Shown here piece after piece: positions 33,261 through 45,337 of a stretch of 64,000 nucleotides of DNA. The stretch is from Actinomadura violacea. Its GTDB lineage: Bacteria > Actinomycetota > Actinomycetes > Streptosporangiales > Streptosporangiaceae. Position numbers and translations under genes: made by a program. Positions within the stretch are counted from its first letter, which is position 1; each line of letters opens with the position of its first letter. The notes below the pieces were generated by a model. It saw only the letters and a program-made list of their open reading frames with translations. It did not search any database and was not told the DNA's origin. The stretch covers positions 108,679-172,678 of the forward strand of contig NZ_JAGEPF010000025.1 of assembly GCF_017573465.1 (NCBI RefSeq), given 5' to 3'.

Positions 33261-35075
33261 ATGGGCGACTGGCGGGTTCCGGGGTACAGCGAGCTGCGGG
33301 TCCTCGGGGAGGGCGCGCAGGGCCGGGTCGTCCTCGCGCGGCACGACGGCACGGGACGGCCCGCGGCGATCAAGTACCTGGCGGGCCGGTTCGCGGACGA
33401 CGCGGAGTTCCGCGAGCGGTTCCGCGGCGAGGCCGACCTGCTGCGGCGGCTGCACCATCCGTTCGTGGCCCGGATGTACGGGCTGGTCGAGACGCCCGCC
33501 GGCGCGGCGATCGTGATGGAGGCGGTGGACGGGGCGTCGCTGAAGGCGGTGCTGGCCGAGAGCGGCCCGCTGGCGCCCGAGGCGGCGCTCGCGGTGCTGA
33601 AGGGCTCGCTGCTCGGCCTGGCCGCCGCGCACGACCTCGGCATCGTCCACCGCGACTACAAGCCCGCCAACGTGATCGTGCGCGGCGACGGGTGCAGCAA
33701 GCTGATCGACTTCGGCGTCGCGGTGGAGGCCGGGGAGGCCGGACGGTCCGGGACGCCGGTCTACATGGCGCCCGAGCAGTGGCGCGGCGAGCCCGCCTCC
33801 CCCGCCACCGACGTGTACGCCGCCGCGTGCGTGTTCTTCGAGTGCGTGACGGGGCGCCGCCCCTACACCGCCGAGGACCAGGCCGGGCTGATGGGACGGC
33901 ACCTGACCGCGCCGATCCCCGTCGCCGACGTCCCCGAGCCGCTGCGCCCGCTGATCCGGCGGGGCCTGGCCAAGAGCGCCTGGGACCGCCCGCTCGGCGC
34001 CGCCGCGTTCGTCACCGAACTGGAATCGGCGGCGGCCGGCGCCTACGGGCCCGACTGGGAGTCGCGCGGCGTCCGGGCCCTCGCCGGGGCGACCGCCGCG
34101 CTGTCGCTGCTGTTCCCGCTCAGCGCCCTGGGCTTCGGCTCGGGCGGCGCCGGAGCGGGCGCGGCGGGAGGCGCGGGCGCGGCCGGGACGGCGGGCGCCG
34201 CGGGCGGGTCCGGAGCGGGCGCCGGGACGGCCGGCACCGCCACGGCGGGCAAGGGCGTCCTCGGCGCGCTCGGCGCGAAGGGCGCCGCGGCGGTCGCGGG
34301 CGGCGTCGCCGTCGTCGCGGCGGCCGGCGGCGCGGCCGTCTACGTCGCCGACGCGAAGGAGAAGCCGAAGCCCAAGCCGATCGTGGCCGCGCTCTCCGCG
34401 CTGAACGAGCCGCGCAAGGACCTCGGCGGCGGCGTGACCCTCCAGGCGCGGGGGCAGGTCGTCACCGTGACGGGCGGCAGGCCCGCGCTCGTCCGGAAGA
34501 TCGACCAGGCGCTGCGGTCGCCGCTCGAAGAGCGCTGGGCCACGACCACCAAGGGCCTCGCCGGCGGATCCGGACGGGGCGCCTACACCGACGTCGTGAA
34601 GCCGGCGATCCTGCTGCGCAACGACCGGCTGCTGTCGGTCTGGTACACCGTCTCCCTGCAGGGCGAGCGCGGAACCGGCTGGGACCACTCGCCCGCCGTG
34701 ACCGTCGACCTGCGGACCGGCGCGGCCCTCCGCCCGTTCGACCTGTTCCGCGTCCCGACCGAGCAGGGCATCGCGCCGCTGGACCGGAAGATCAAGGCGC
34801 ACCTGCCGCACGGCACGTACTGCTGGAGCGACGTGGGCGGGGCCGGGCCGTTCCAGCCGCACGGCACCGACAACCCGTCCGCGTTCGTCAAGTCCGGGGA
34901 CGTCAGCATGGCCCTCACACCGGCCGGCCTGCGCGTCGCCTTCTACGGCGCGGTGCTCGGCTACGCATCGGCGTGCGGCGAGGAGGACGCGACCGTCCCG
35001 TACGCCGAGGTCAAGGACATGATCAAGCCGGACCTGCTCGCGGCCGTCCCGTACCCGCGGCCGGCGCACTCCTGA
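33261..35075 (+). CDS. Membrane Ser/Thr protein kinase with extracellular C-terminal domain
   Basis: The 604-residue protein has a full Hanks-type kinase domain (residues 8-265): Gly loop LGEGAQGRVV, Lys38 in AAIKYL, catalytic loop HRDYKPAN (130-137) and DFG (150-152), so it should be active. A hydrophobic helix near 275 and an Ala/Gly-rich stretch with a second helix near 335-355 follow. The remaining 245 residues are predicted outside and contain NDRLLSVWYTVSL and VTVDLRTGAALRPFDLF, which resemble the DUF3298/RsiV type. It probably senses an extracellular signal. The ATG at 33261 follows GGGGCGG; a TATAAA (33226-33231) lies upstream. It is convergent with etfA. Confidence 0.88.
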   Translation: MGDWRVPGYSELRVLGEGAQGRVVLARHDGTGRPAAIKYLAGRFADDAEFRERFRGEADLLRRLHHPFVARMYGLVETPAGAAIVMEAVDGASLKAVLAESGPLAPEAALAVLKGSLLGLAAAHDLGIVHRDYKPANVIVRGDGCSKLIDFGVAVEAGEAGRSGTPVYMAPEQWRGEPASPATDVYAAACVFFECVTGRRPYTAEDQAGLMGRHLTAPIPVADVPEPLRPLIRRGLAKSAWDRPLGAAAFVTELESAAAGAYGPDWESRGVRALAGATAALSLLFPLSALGFGSGGAGAGAAGGAGAAGTAGAAGGSGAGAGTAGTATAGKGVLGALGAKGAAAVAGGVAVVAAAGGAAVYVADAKEKPKPKPIVAALSALNEPRKDLGGGVTLQARGQVVTVTGGRPALVRKIDQALRSPLEERWATTTKGLAGGSGRGAYTDVVKPAILLRNDRLLSVWYTVSLQGERGTGWDHSPAVTVDLRTGAALRPFDLFRVPTEQGIAPLDRKIKAHLPHGTYCWSDVGGAGPFQPHGTDNPSAFVKSGDVSMALTPAGLRVAFYGAVLGYASACGEEDATVPYAEVKDMIKPDLLAAVPYPRPAHS

Positions 35076-35080
35076 CACGC

Positions 35081-35122
35081 CGGACGCCCCGCCCCCGGCG
35101 CGTGCCGGGGACGGGGCGTCCG
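35081..35122. terminator. Bidirectional terminator between the kinase gene and etfA
   Basis: CGGACGCCCCG (35081-35091) pairs with CGGGGCGTCCG (35112-35122), and an inner CCCCGGC/GCCGGGG stem continues it around GCGT. It lies between two convergent stop codons. Confidence 0.85.
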
Positions 35123-35129
35123 GGGGCGA

Positions 35130-36080
<951 letters not shown>

Positions 36081-36101
36081 TGTTCTAATCCCCTTCCTCG
36101 G

Positions 36102-36881
36102 TCAGACGAACTTCTTCGACGCGAGGAACTCGGCGATCTTCGCGCCGCCGTCGCCCTCGTCGGTGACGATCTGACCCTGCGCGCGCGGCGGCGCCTCGGC
36201 GAAGTCGACCACCTCGGTGGCCGCGTTCGCCAGGCCGACCTGCGCGGCGTCGATGCCGGCGTCGGCGACGCCGAGCGTCTCGACCGGCTTCTTCTTGGCC
36301 GCCATGATCCCCTTGAAGGAGGGGTAGCGCGGCTCGTTGATCTTCTCGACCACGGAGACCACCGCGGGCAGGGTCGCCTCGACGCGGTCGAAGCCGTAGT
36401 CGGTGACCCGCTGCGCCTTGATGGACGAACCGTCGATCTCGACCTTGTTGGCCAGCGAGACCTGCGGCACGCCGAGCCGCTCGGCGAGCATCGCGGCGAG
36501 CACGCCGGTCCGCGCGTCGGTGGACTCCGAGCCGAGGATCACCAGGTCGAAGCCGGTGCGGCCGAGGGCCTGCTGGATCGCGTAGGAGGTCTGCAGCGCG
36601 TCGGAGCCGGCGAGGGCGTCGTCGATGAGGTGGACGGCCTTGTCGGCGCCCATCGCCAGCGACTTGCGGATGGAGTCGGTGGCCTTGTCCGGGCCCATGG
36701 TCAGAACGGTCACCTCGCCGCCCTGGGCCTCCTTGATGCGCAGCGCCTCTTCGATGGCGTACTCATCGAGCTCGTTGATGACACCGTCCGCGGCAGCGCG
36801 GTCGAGCGTGCTGTCATCGGACTTCAGCTTGCGCGGGCTCTCCGTATCGGGAACCTGCTTCACCAGGACGACGATGTTCAT
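36102..36881 (-). CDS. etfB: Electron transfer flavoprotein, beta subunit
   Basis: The 259-residue ETF beta subunit pairs with EtfA and binds AMP. Features include MNIVVLVKQVPDTE at the start, the MGADKAVHL region, and the recognition loop near VSLANKVEIDG that docks dehydrogenases. I chose the ATG at 36879-36881, the family N-terminus; the frame extends 8 codons further without conservation. GGGAGG lies about 16 bases upstream. The partner dehydrogenases are not in this window, though an enoyl-CoA hydratase is found 10 kb away. Confidence 0.96.
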   Translation of the reverse strand: MNIVVLVKQVPDTESPRKLKSDDSTLDRAAADGVINELDEYAIEEALRIKEAQGGEVTVLTMGPDKATDSIRKSLAMGADKAVHLIDDALAGSDALQTSYAIQQALGRTGFDLVILGSESTDARTGVLAAMLAERLGVPQVSLANKVEIDGSSIKAQRVTDYGFDRVEATLPAVVSVVEKINEPRYPSFKGIMAAKKKPVETLGVADAGIDAAQVGLANAATEVVDFAEAPPRAQGQIVTDEGDGGAKIAEFLASKKFV

Positions 36882-37045
36882 GGCCGGTGGCCGACCTCCC
36901 TGCACTCAGTTGGCCGCTGGGGTAAGCGGCAGAGGGGCGCCGCCCATGACGGGTCGACGCGGACATGCGCTTTCGTGGTCACAGCCTGCCAAACACCCGA
37001 ACGTGCTTCGGAGCCGGGTCCCCGGTTGGGCCGTGCACGACAAAT

Positions 37046-37061
37046 GTTACTCATCGGTAGC
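37046..37061. promoter_or_regulatory. Imperfect palindrome in the etfB upstream region
   Basis: Within the 275-base gap upstream of etfB, GTTACTCATCGGTAGC has matching outer TAC/GTA arms (8 of 12 core positions symmetric) in a local AT-rich dip. It resembles operators of fatty-acid-responsive TetR regulators, but the assignment is only by type. The coding-strand TAGGCT next to it could be a -10. Nothing else stands out in this gap. Confidence 0.35.
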
Positions 37062-37156
37062 CTACTGGCAAATCCCAGTTCGTGAGACCTTACCCACGTG
37101 CCCACCGGGTTTGCGGGCCCCGTCCCGTCCAGAGGACGCCGTGACGCAGCTCACAG

Positions 37157-38440
37157 TCACCAGCGGTCCGCGGCGTTCTGCAGCCGGTCCACCGCGCGCT
37201 CCAGCGAGCTCTGCGTCCCGTACAGCGGCGCGAAGCTCGGCGTCAGCGTCATCGCCCCGACCACCGCGAGCAGCGCCAGCACGCCCAGCACCACCCCCGT
37301 GACCGCGATCCGCCGCGGGTCCCCGGCGACCGCCGCGAACATCCGCTCCAGCTGCCGGCGCGGCGCGCTGACGCCCGGCGCCGTCCACAGCACCGCCGCA
37401 CCCGCCCCCGCGCCGAACGCGCAGGCGCCCAGGGAGTCGATCTGGCCGCCGAGCACCGACGCCGCGGCCAGCCCGACCGGCACCGCGACCGTGAGCACCG
37501 CCGCATAGGGGACGGTCAGCACCGTCCGCCCGAGCGCGCGCGCCCAGTCCCCCGCCGTGCCCGCCGCGGCGGCCCGCAGCGCCGTCACCGCCGCCAGCGT
37601 CAGCACCAGCCCCACGACCGGCATCATCACCGCGACGCCGACCCCGACCACCACCACCATCGCCGCGAGCAGCCGCGCCCACGCCCGCAGCACCGGCGCC
37701 CGCGCCGGCTCCACGGGCTCCGCCGGCGCCGGCTCCGCGGCGGGCGGCGCCACCGGCGGCGCGGCCTCCTCCACCGCCGGCGCGGGCGCCGGGACGTGCC
37801 GCTCCGGCCGCACCACCAGCCGGGACGCCGCCTCCGCCAGCCGCTCCGCGTCCGGACGGGCCGCCGGATCGGGATCCGCCGCGGCCGCCACCAGCGGGCG
37901 CAGATCCTCGGGCAGCGCGTCCGGGGGCACCTCGAACCGCCCGGCCGCCGCGAACGTCACCGTCGCCGCCCACGCGTGCACGTCGCCGGGCCCGTGCGCC
38001 CCCGCCGCCAGCCCGAAGTCGACCACCACGGGCGCGCCGTCCACCACCAGCACCGTGCCCGGCCCCAGCTCGCCGTGCGCGAGCCCCGCCCGGTGCACGG
38101 CCGCCAGCGCCTTCGCCAGCCCCACCGCCATCCGCCGCAGCGCGTCCCCGGACATCGGCCCCTGCTCCGCGACGACCTCCGCCAGCGGACGTCCCGGCAC
38201 GAACCGCGACACCACGTACGGCCGCCGCACCCCGGTCTCGCCGTCCAGGACGTCCGCCGCGTAGGGGCTGGCGACGGCGCGCATCCGCTCGATGTCGGGC
38301 GCGGCGCCCGGCGGCAGCAGCCTGATCGCCACGTCGCGCCCGTCCGGCCCGGTCGCCCGGCGCAGGCCGGCCCCGCCGGCCTTCCGCGCCAGCAGGCGGT
38401 ACGGCCCGATGTGCTCCTGGTGGCTCGTCTCGCCGCTCAT
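37157..38440 (-). CDS. Membrane pseudokinase (degenerate Ser/Thr kinase)
   Basis: The 427-residue protein keeps the kinase fold and DFG (141-143) but the critical residues are replaced: the Gly loop is KAGGAG, the ATP-binding Lys is Arg40 (VAIR), the catalytic HRD is HGE (122-124), and the LKPGN that follows is LGPGT. It should not phosphorylate. After a Pro/Ala-rich linker (about 230-270) come five or six membrane helices and a C-terminal segment with APRRQLERMF, closely similar to the end of the active membrane kinase at 41.3-43.2 kb. It may be a scaffold or regulator of the neighbouring kinases. The ATG at 38438-38440 starts MSGETSHQEHIGPYRLL. A G-rich tract lies just upstream. Confidence 0.87.
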   Translation of the reverse strand: MSGETSHQEHIGPYRLLARKAGGAGLRRATGPDGRDVAIRLLPPGAAPDIERMRAVASPYAADVLDGETGVRRPYVVSRFVPGRPLAEVVAEQGPMSGDALRRMAVGLAKALAAVHRAGLAHGELGPGTVLVVDGAPVVVDFGLAAGAHGPGDVHAWAATVTFAAAGRFEVPPDALPEDLRPLVAAAADPDPAARPDAERLAEAASRLVVRPERHVPAPAPAVEEAAPPVAPPAAEPAPAEPVEPARAPVLRAWARLLAAMVVVVGVGVAVMMPVVGLVLTLAAVTALRAAAAGTAGDWARALGRTVLTVPYAAVLTVAVPVGLAAASVLGGQIDSLGACAFGAGAGAAVLWTAPGVSAPRRQLERMFAAVAGDPRRIAVTGVVLGVLALLAVVGAMTLTPSFAPLYGTQSSLERAVDRLQNAADRW

Positions 38441-38451
38441 ATGGCTGGCCA

Positions 38452-38499
38452 CCCTACCCACGCCCCCACCCACCCCGCAGCGATCCCACCCCACCCCCA
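38452..38499 (-). promoter_or_regulatory. Guanine-quadruplex-prone tract upstream of the pseudokinase
   Basis: The + strand here is almost purely C/A-rich, with runs such as CCCCC, CCCC and CCC; the minus strand, which is the sense strand of the pseudokinase, has at least eight G-runs of three to five separated by one to a few bases. It covers about 12 to 60 bases before the start codon. It is a strong sequence match for a G-quadruplex and could affect transcription or ribosome loading; formation is inferred. Confidence 0.6.
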
Positions 38500-38597
38500 C
38501 TGGGGAAACACGGTCAAGCACAAGCACGCCCAACGCCCCGAACCCCGCCCCGACGGCTCGAACCCCAGCCCGGCGGCTTGAAGCTCAGCCATCGCCA

Positions 38598-38888
38598 CGG
38601 GCAGGCACGCGGAGCGAGCTCTGCGAGCGCAGCGGGCCTGCCCGACGACGGACGAGGCGTTTCACGCGGAGCGCCAGCGGAGCGGGAAACGCCTCGTCCG
38701 TCGCAACGGGGGGTTCCAGGGGGTCGCCCCCCTGGGAAAACACAGCCACGGGCAGGCACGCGGAGCGAGCCCTGGCGAGCGGAGCGGGCCTGCCCGGCGG
38801 TCGGTGAGCCGTTTCGCCGCGGAGCGCCAGCGGAGCGGGGAAACGGTTCGCCGGCCGTGACGGGGGTTCCAGGGGGTCGCCCCCCTGG
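38598..38888 (+). repeat. Array of six large hairpins in two tandem modules (constant-loop family)
   Basis: Two modules (about 38596-38738 and 38747-38889) have the same order of three stem-loops. Stem 1: CGGGCAGGC/GCCTGCCCG at 38598-38644 and 38749-38796. Stem 2: a perfect 17-base stem at 38647-38702, and a 17-base stem with three G.U pairs at 38799-38856. Stem 3: CCAGGGGG/CCCCCTGG at 38716-38735 and 38869-38888. The two copies of stem 2 differ in sequence yet still pair, while both loops contain the identical 20 bases GCGGAGCGCCAGCGGAGCGG. The G.U pairs favour RNA read from the + strand. The last hairpin ends next to the double-kinase stop codon. No open frame fits. Function unknown. Confidence 0.85.
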
Positions 38889-38889
38889 A

Positions 38890-41292
<2,403 letters not shown>

Positions 41293-43224
41293 CGCTGCGC
41301 AGGCTCTCCAGGTTCTGGCTCATGCCGTCCAGCGGGGTGGTGTCGGGGGGCTGCTTCTGCGAGAGGCCGACCAGGACGGCGGCGAAGATCCCGAGGATGA
41401 CGGCGGCGGCGAGGGCCGCTTCGGTGCGCGGGAGCAGCGCGCCCCAGATCCGGGCGAGCTGGCGGCGCGGGGCGCCGCTGCCCGGCGCCAGGCTGAGCAG
41501 CGCGATCACCGCCATCGCCGCGTAGGCGATCGCCCGGGACGCCGCCATGTCGGATTTGGCGAAGACCAGCACGCCGAGCAGGACGAGCCCGGCGAACAGG
41601 CTGAGCGCCGACAGCAGCGCGGTGACCATCACCGCGCCGGGCAGGTGCAGCGGGGTCCGGAACGCGGCCGCGACCGCGTCGCCCGAGCGGGGGCCGCGCC
41701 GGGTCCGCTTGCCCTCCATGCCCTGCGCGGCCTTGTCGGCGCTGCGCAGCACGAGCACGCCGACGATCGTCACGCCGACGGCGAGCAGCGGCGCGATGTT
41801 GGCGAAGCCGAGGAGCGCGATCAGGACGAGGAAGCCGAGCACCCGGTACCAGCCGTAGGGCTTGCGGGCCTCCTTGCCGCGCTCGTCGCGCGCGGGTTCG
41901 GGACGGCGGCGCTGCGCGTCCTGTTGCTGCGGGTCGTAGGGGCCGCCCGGCTGCGTGCCGCGCTGCAGCGAGTTCGGCGGCGGCTGGTTCGGCGGCTGGT
42001 TCGGCTGCCCGTAAGGGGCGTAGTTCGCCGGGGGGTAGGTGCCCTGCGGGCCGTAGTTCTGCGTCCCGTAGGGCGCCGCGGCGTCGTAGGGGCCGGGCGC
42101 GGGCGGCGGGACGGGCGGCGGCGCGGCGGGCGGCAGCTGCCCGACGAAGTCCTTCGGCTGCGCCGGGACGGGTGCGGGCGTCGGAAGCGGGGCCGGCGCG
42201 GGCGCGGGCGTGTGCCCGCCCGCGAGGCCGTCCGTGCGGCCGGCCGTCTCGCTCGGCGGCATGGCGAACTGCCGGGCGTGGTCGGGCGCCGGCCGCTCGA
42301 CCGGCGGGACGTGCCCGTCCGGGCGGGTGTAGTGCTGGTCGACGCGGGTCTGGTCGGTGATCGTCGCTTCGAGGTGGATGCGCCGGGCGAGCTGCACGAG
42401 GGTGACCGCGGTGGGCCGCTCGGCGGGGTTGCGGGCCATCGCCGAGCGCAGCAGCGGGAGCAGCGCGTCCGGGACGCCGTCCAGGTCGGGCGTGCCCTGC
42501 ATGATCTTGTAGAAGATCGACTCGAAGGTGCCGGCGCCGAACGGCGGGCGGCCGGTCGCGGCGTAGGCGACCGTGCCGGCGAGCGCGTGCACGTCGGACG
42601 GCGGGCCCGCGTCCTCGCCCTCGATGATCTCCGGCGCGAGGTAGCCGGGGGTGCCGATGACCATGCCGGTGGCGGTCAGCCGGGTCGCGTCCGCGCCCTG
42701 CGCGATGCCGAAGTCGATCACGACCGGCTCGCCGTCGACGATCATGACGTTGCCGGGCTTGAGGTCGCGGTGCACGATCCCGGCGCCGTGGATCGCCGAC
42801 AGCGCCGACGCCAGCCCGACCGTCAGCCGCTGCAGGCCCCGCCCGTTGATCGGGCCGCCCTCCTCGACGACCTCCTCCAGCGTGCGGCCGGGCACGTACT
42901 GGGTGACGATGTAGGGCTGGTCGGCGGTGACGTCGGCGTCGAGGATCTCCGCGACGTGCGGGCTGTGCACGCGCCGCATCGAGTCGACCTCGCGGGCCAG
43001 CCGGCGGCGCGCCGTGGCGTCGCCGGCCACCGCGGGCCGCAGCACCTTGATGGCCACGTTGCGCCCCTCGGGGTCGGCGCCGAGGTAGACGACGCCCATG
43101 CCCCCTTCCCCGAGGGTCTGGAGCACGCTGTAGTGGCCGATACGGTCCCCGGACGTGACTGCTCCCTCCATCGTTTCCGAAACCCTACCTTCGTCCCCCC
43201 GGCGAGAAGGATTCAACGGTCATC

Positions 43225-44049
43225 TCAGGCCGCCGCAAACCGGCCGCGAAGTGTGATAGAGTCGTCACTTTGCGCGAGCGCGCCCGCGATCCAGCGGGCG
43301 GTCGGCCGCTCCGCCGGGTCCCGCGACAGCGCCCGGCGCACCACGCCGAGCAGCGGCTCCGGCACCCCGTCCAGGTCGGCCTGGCCGCGCAGGATCCGGA
43401 AGCACACCCCGTGCAGCGAGCCCCGCCCGAACGGCGGCCGGCCGGTCGCCGCGAACGCCGTGGTCGCCGCCCAGGAGAACACGTCCGACGCGGTCGTGGC
43501 GCGCTCCCCCTCGATCAGCTCGGGCGCCAGGTAGGCGGGCGTCCCCACGACCATCCCGCGCCGGGTGATCTGCTCCATCCCCGCCTGGTGGGAGATGCCG
43601 AAGTCGATCAGCGTCGGCCGGTCGCCCAGCACGATGACGTTGCCGGGCGAGACGTCCCGGTGCAGCACGCCCGCGTCGTGCACGTCGGCGACGGCGAGCG
43701 ACAGCTGCCGCGCGCACCGGACGAGCCGGTCCCCCGCGAGCGGCCCGTACGCGCGGACCAGGTCGTTCAGCGGGCAGCCCGGCACGTACTGCATCACGAC
43801 GTACGGGCGCTCCTCCGACACCCGCCCGTCCAGCAGCCGCGCCACGTACCGGCTGCTCACCCGCGCCTGCACGGCGAGCTCGCGGGCCAGCCGCGCGAGC
43901 GCCTCCGGCTCGCCGGCGACCTGCGGGCACAGTTCCTTGACCGCGACCTCGCGGCCCTGGGAGTCCAGGGCCAGGTGCACGATCGCGGTGCTCCCCCGGC
44001 CGATCTCGTCCAGCAGCCGATACTCACCCAGACGGCGATGAGTCCCCAT
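43225..44049 (-). CDS. Soluble Ser/Thr kinase with altered catalytic loop
   Basis: The 274-residue protein is a bare kinase domain without membrane helix or sensor. It has the Gly loop IGRGSTAIVHLA, Lys38, DFG and APE, but the catalytic loop is HRDVSPGN (130-137), with Ser134 in place of the usual Lys. That substitution usually lowers activity but the catalytic Asp132 is present, so it may still be active or use another residue. It is the first gene of the leftward kinase cluster, 53 bases upstream of the membrane kinase. The ATG at 44047-44049 starts MGTHRRLGEYRLL; a longer frame exists without conservation. Confidence 0.88.
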   Translation of the reverse strand: MGTHRRLGEYRLLDEIGRGSTAIVHLALDSQGREVAVKELCPQVAGEPEALARLARELAVQARVSSRYVARLLDGRVSEERPYVVMQYVPGCPLNDLVRAYGPLAGDRLVRCARQLSLAVADVHDAGVLHRDVSPGNVIVLGDRPTLIDFGISHQAGMEQITRRGMVVGTPAYLAPELIEGERATTASDVFSWAATTAFAATGRPPFGRGSLHGVCFRILRGQADLDGVPEPLLGVVRRALSRDPAERPTARWIAGALAQSDDSITLRGRFAAA

Positions 44050-44159
44050 GGAAACTGAGACGCCGGAAATCACCGCCGCGTTCCGGTGAAACCCGATCGG
44101 ACGCCGTCGGCGGCGCGGCCGTTCCCGCAAGAAGATCACGAAACGGCCGCGGCCCGGGG

Positions 44160-44176
44160 CGGCGGGTCGCCCGCCG
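44160..44176 (-). terminator. Terminator hairpin after the desaturase gene
   Basis: CGGCGGG (44160-44166) and CCCGCCG (44170-44176) form a perfect 7-base stem with a TCG loop, 5 bases past the desaturase stop codon, insulating the kinase cluster from it. Confidence 0.6.
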
Positions 44177-44181
44177 GAGGC

Positions 44182-45132
44182 TCAGCCCTTGCGGGCGGCC
44201 TGGCGGGCGCGGCGCTCCTCGCGGCGGTCCTCGAACTTGGTGGCGGCGGCGTCGAGCTGGTCCATGAACTCGGCGAGCTCCTCGCGGGCCTTGTCGCCGT
44301 CGCCGGTCAGGTCCGTCCGGTCGAAGACGCCCCACTTGCGCAGCACGGGGGTGAGGACGTCGTCGTGGTGCAGGCGCAGGTCGTAGATGCCGGCGTTGGC
44401 GATGACGACCGACTTGCGCAGGAACCCGTCGATGCTGTGGCCGGGCATCTGGAACGCCTTGACGACGTCGGTGATGGCCCGCATCGTCTCGTTCGGGGCG
44501 GCGTCCAGCGCGGCGGCCATCAGGTTCCGGTAGAAGATCATGTGCAGGTTCTCGTCGGCCGCGACGCGGGCCATCATCTGCTCGCAGAGCGGGTCGCCGG
44601 ACGCCTTGCCGGTGTTGCGGTGCGACACCCGGGTGGCGAGCTCCTGGAACGACACGTAGGCGGAGCCGTGCAGGATCGAGTCGCCGTGGTCGGCCTCGTA
44701 GCCGGCCTCCATGTGGCGCATGCGGGCCCGCTCCAGCGCGACGGGGTCCACGGCGCGGGTGACGGTGAGGTAGTCGCGGATGACGATGCCGTGCCGGTTC
44801 TCCTCGGCCGTCCACCGGTTCACCCAGGTGCCCCAGGCGCCCTCGCGGCCGTACACGGTGGCGATGGCGCGGTGGTAGCCGGGCAGGTTGTCCTCGGTGA
44901 GCAGGTTGACGATGAGGGCCTCGCGCGCCTCCGGCGTCACCTTCGAGTGCTCGATCGACCAGGGCTCGCCGTCCAGGGGACCGTCGAAGTCGCGGCCTTC
45001 GCTCCACGGCACGTACTGGTGCGGGAACCACTCCTTGGCCATGGTCAGGTGCCGGTCGAGCTCCTTCTCGACCACCGGCTCGAGCTCGTGCAGGAGGTCG
45101 GTCTGGAACTTCTCTTCGGGGGTCACGGACAT
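44182..45132 (-). CDS. Acyl-ACP desaturase (ferritin-like di-iron)
   Basis: The 316-residue soluble enzyme introduces a double bond into acyl-ACP (DesA-type, FA_desaturase_2). The di-iron ligands are visible: Glu80, Glu110/111-His114 in EENRH, Glu164 in SFQELATRVSH, and Glu194-His197 in DENLH. Length fits actinobacterial members. It probably sets membrane fluidity or starts mycolate-like or terpenoid lipids. The ATG at 45130-45132 has GAAGGA about 7 bases upstream. A perfect 20-base operator dyad lies some 90 bases upstream, so it is likely controlled by a lipid-responsive regulator encoded elsewhere. Confidence 0.93.
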   Translation of the reverse strand: MSVTPEEKFQTDLLHELEPVVEKELDRHLTMAKEWFPHQYVPWSEGRDFDGPLDGEPWSIEHSKVTPEAREALIVNLLTEDNLPGYHRAIATVYGREGAWGTWVNRWTAEENRHGIVIRDYLTVTRAVDPVALERARMRHMEAGYEADHGDSILHGSAYVSFQELATRVSHRNTGKASGDPLCEQMMARVAADENLHMIFYRNLMAAALDAAPNETMRAITDVVKAFQMPGHSIDGFLRKSVVIANAGIYDLRLHHDDVLTPVLRKWGVFDRTDLTGDGDKAREELAEFMDQLDAAATKFEDRREERRARQAARKG

Positions 45133-45217
45133 GCGTTTCCTTCGCTGGACGAGATGGAGTGCCGGACGGTGCCGCCGCGCCCGCGGCACGCTGTGGGGCG
45201 CCCGGCAGGCCGAACTC

Positions 45218-45237
45218 AACCTACTCAAGCGTAGGTT
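45218..45237 (-). promoter_or_regulatory. Operator-like perfect inverted repeat upstream of the desaturase
   Basis: AACCTACTCAAGCGTAGGTT has 7-base arms (45218-45224 and 45231-45237) around a 6-base centre, about 86 bases upstream of the desaturase start. It is the most AT-rich patch in the gap. The size fits a TetR-family operator; no cognate regulator gene is adjacent. Confidence 0.65.
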
Positions 45238-45337
45238 CGATCGTCGCCAGTCCACCTGACCCGCGTCAAGTCACCCCCGTGACAATCCGCCCCGGGAGTG
45301 TTTTGTAGATCTGAGCGAAACCGGTCCTTCGCTTTTG

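Noticed and set aside
29849..33643. One 1264-codon minus-strand frame that includes the cysteine desulfurase
   Set aside because: Only the part left of 31027 has family motifs; the rest is antisense to the TetR, MFS and kinase genes.
38716..38735. Simple transcription terminator
   Set aside because: The CCAGGGGG/CCCCCTGG hairpin looks like one, but it recurs as the third element of both modules, so it is annotated as part of the array; it may still act as a terminator next to 38890.
38598..38888. CRISPR array or tandem direct repeat
   Set aside because: There are only two modules, each composed of inverted repeats with no spacer-repeat alternation and no cas genes nearby.
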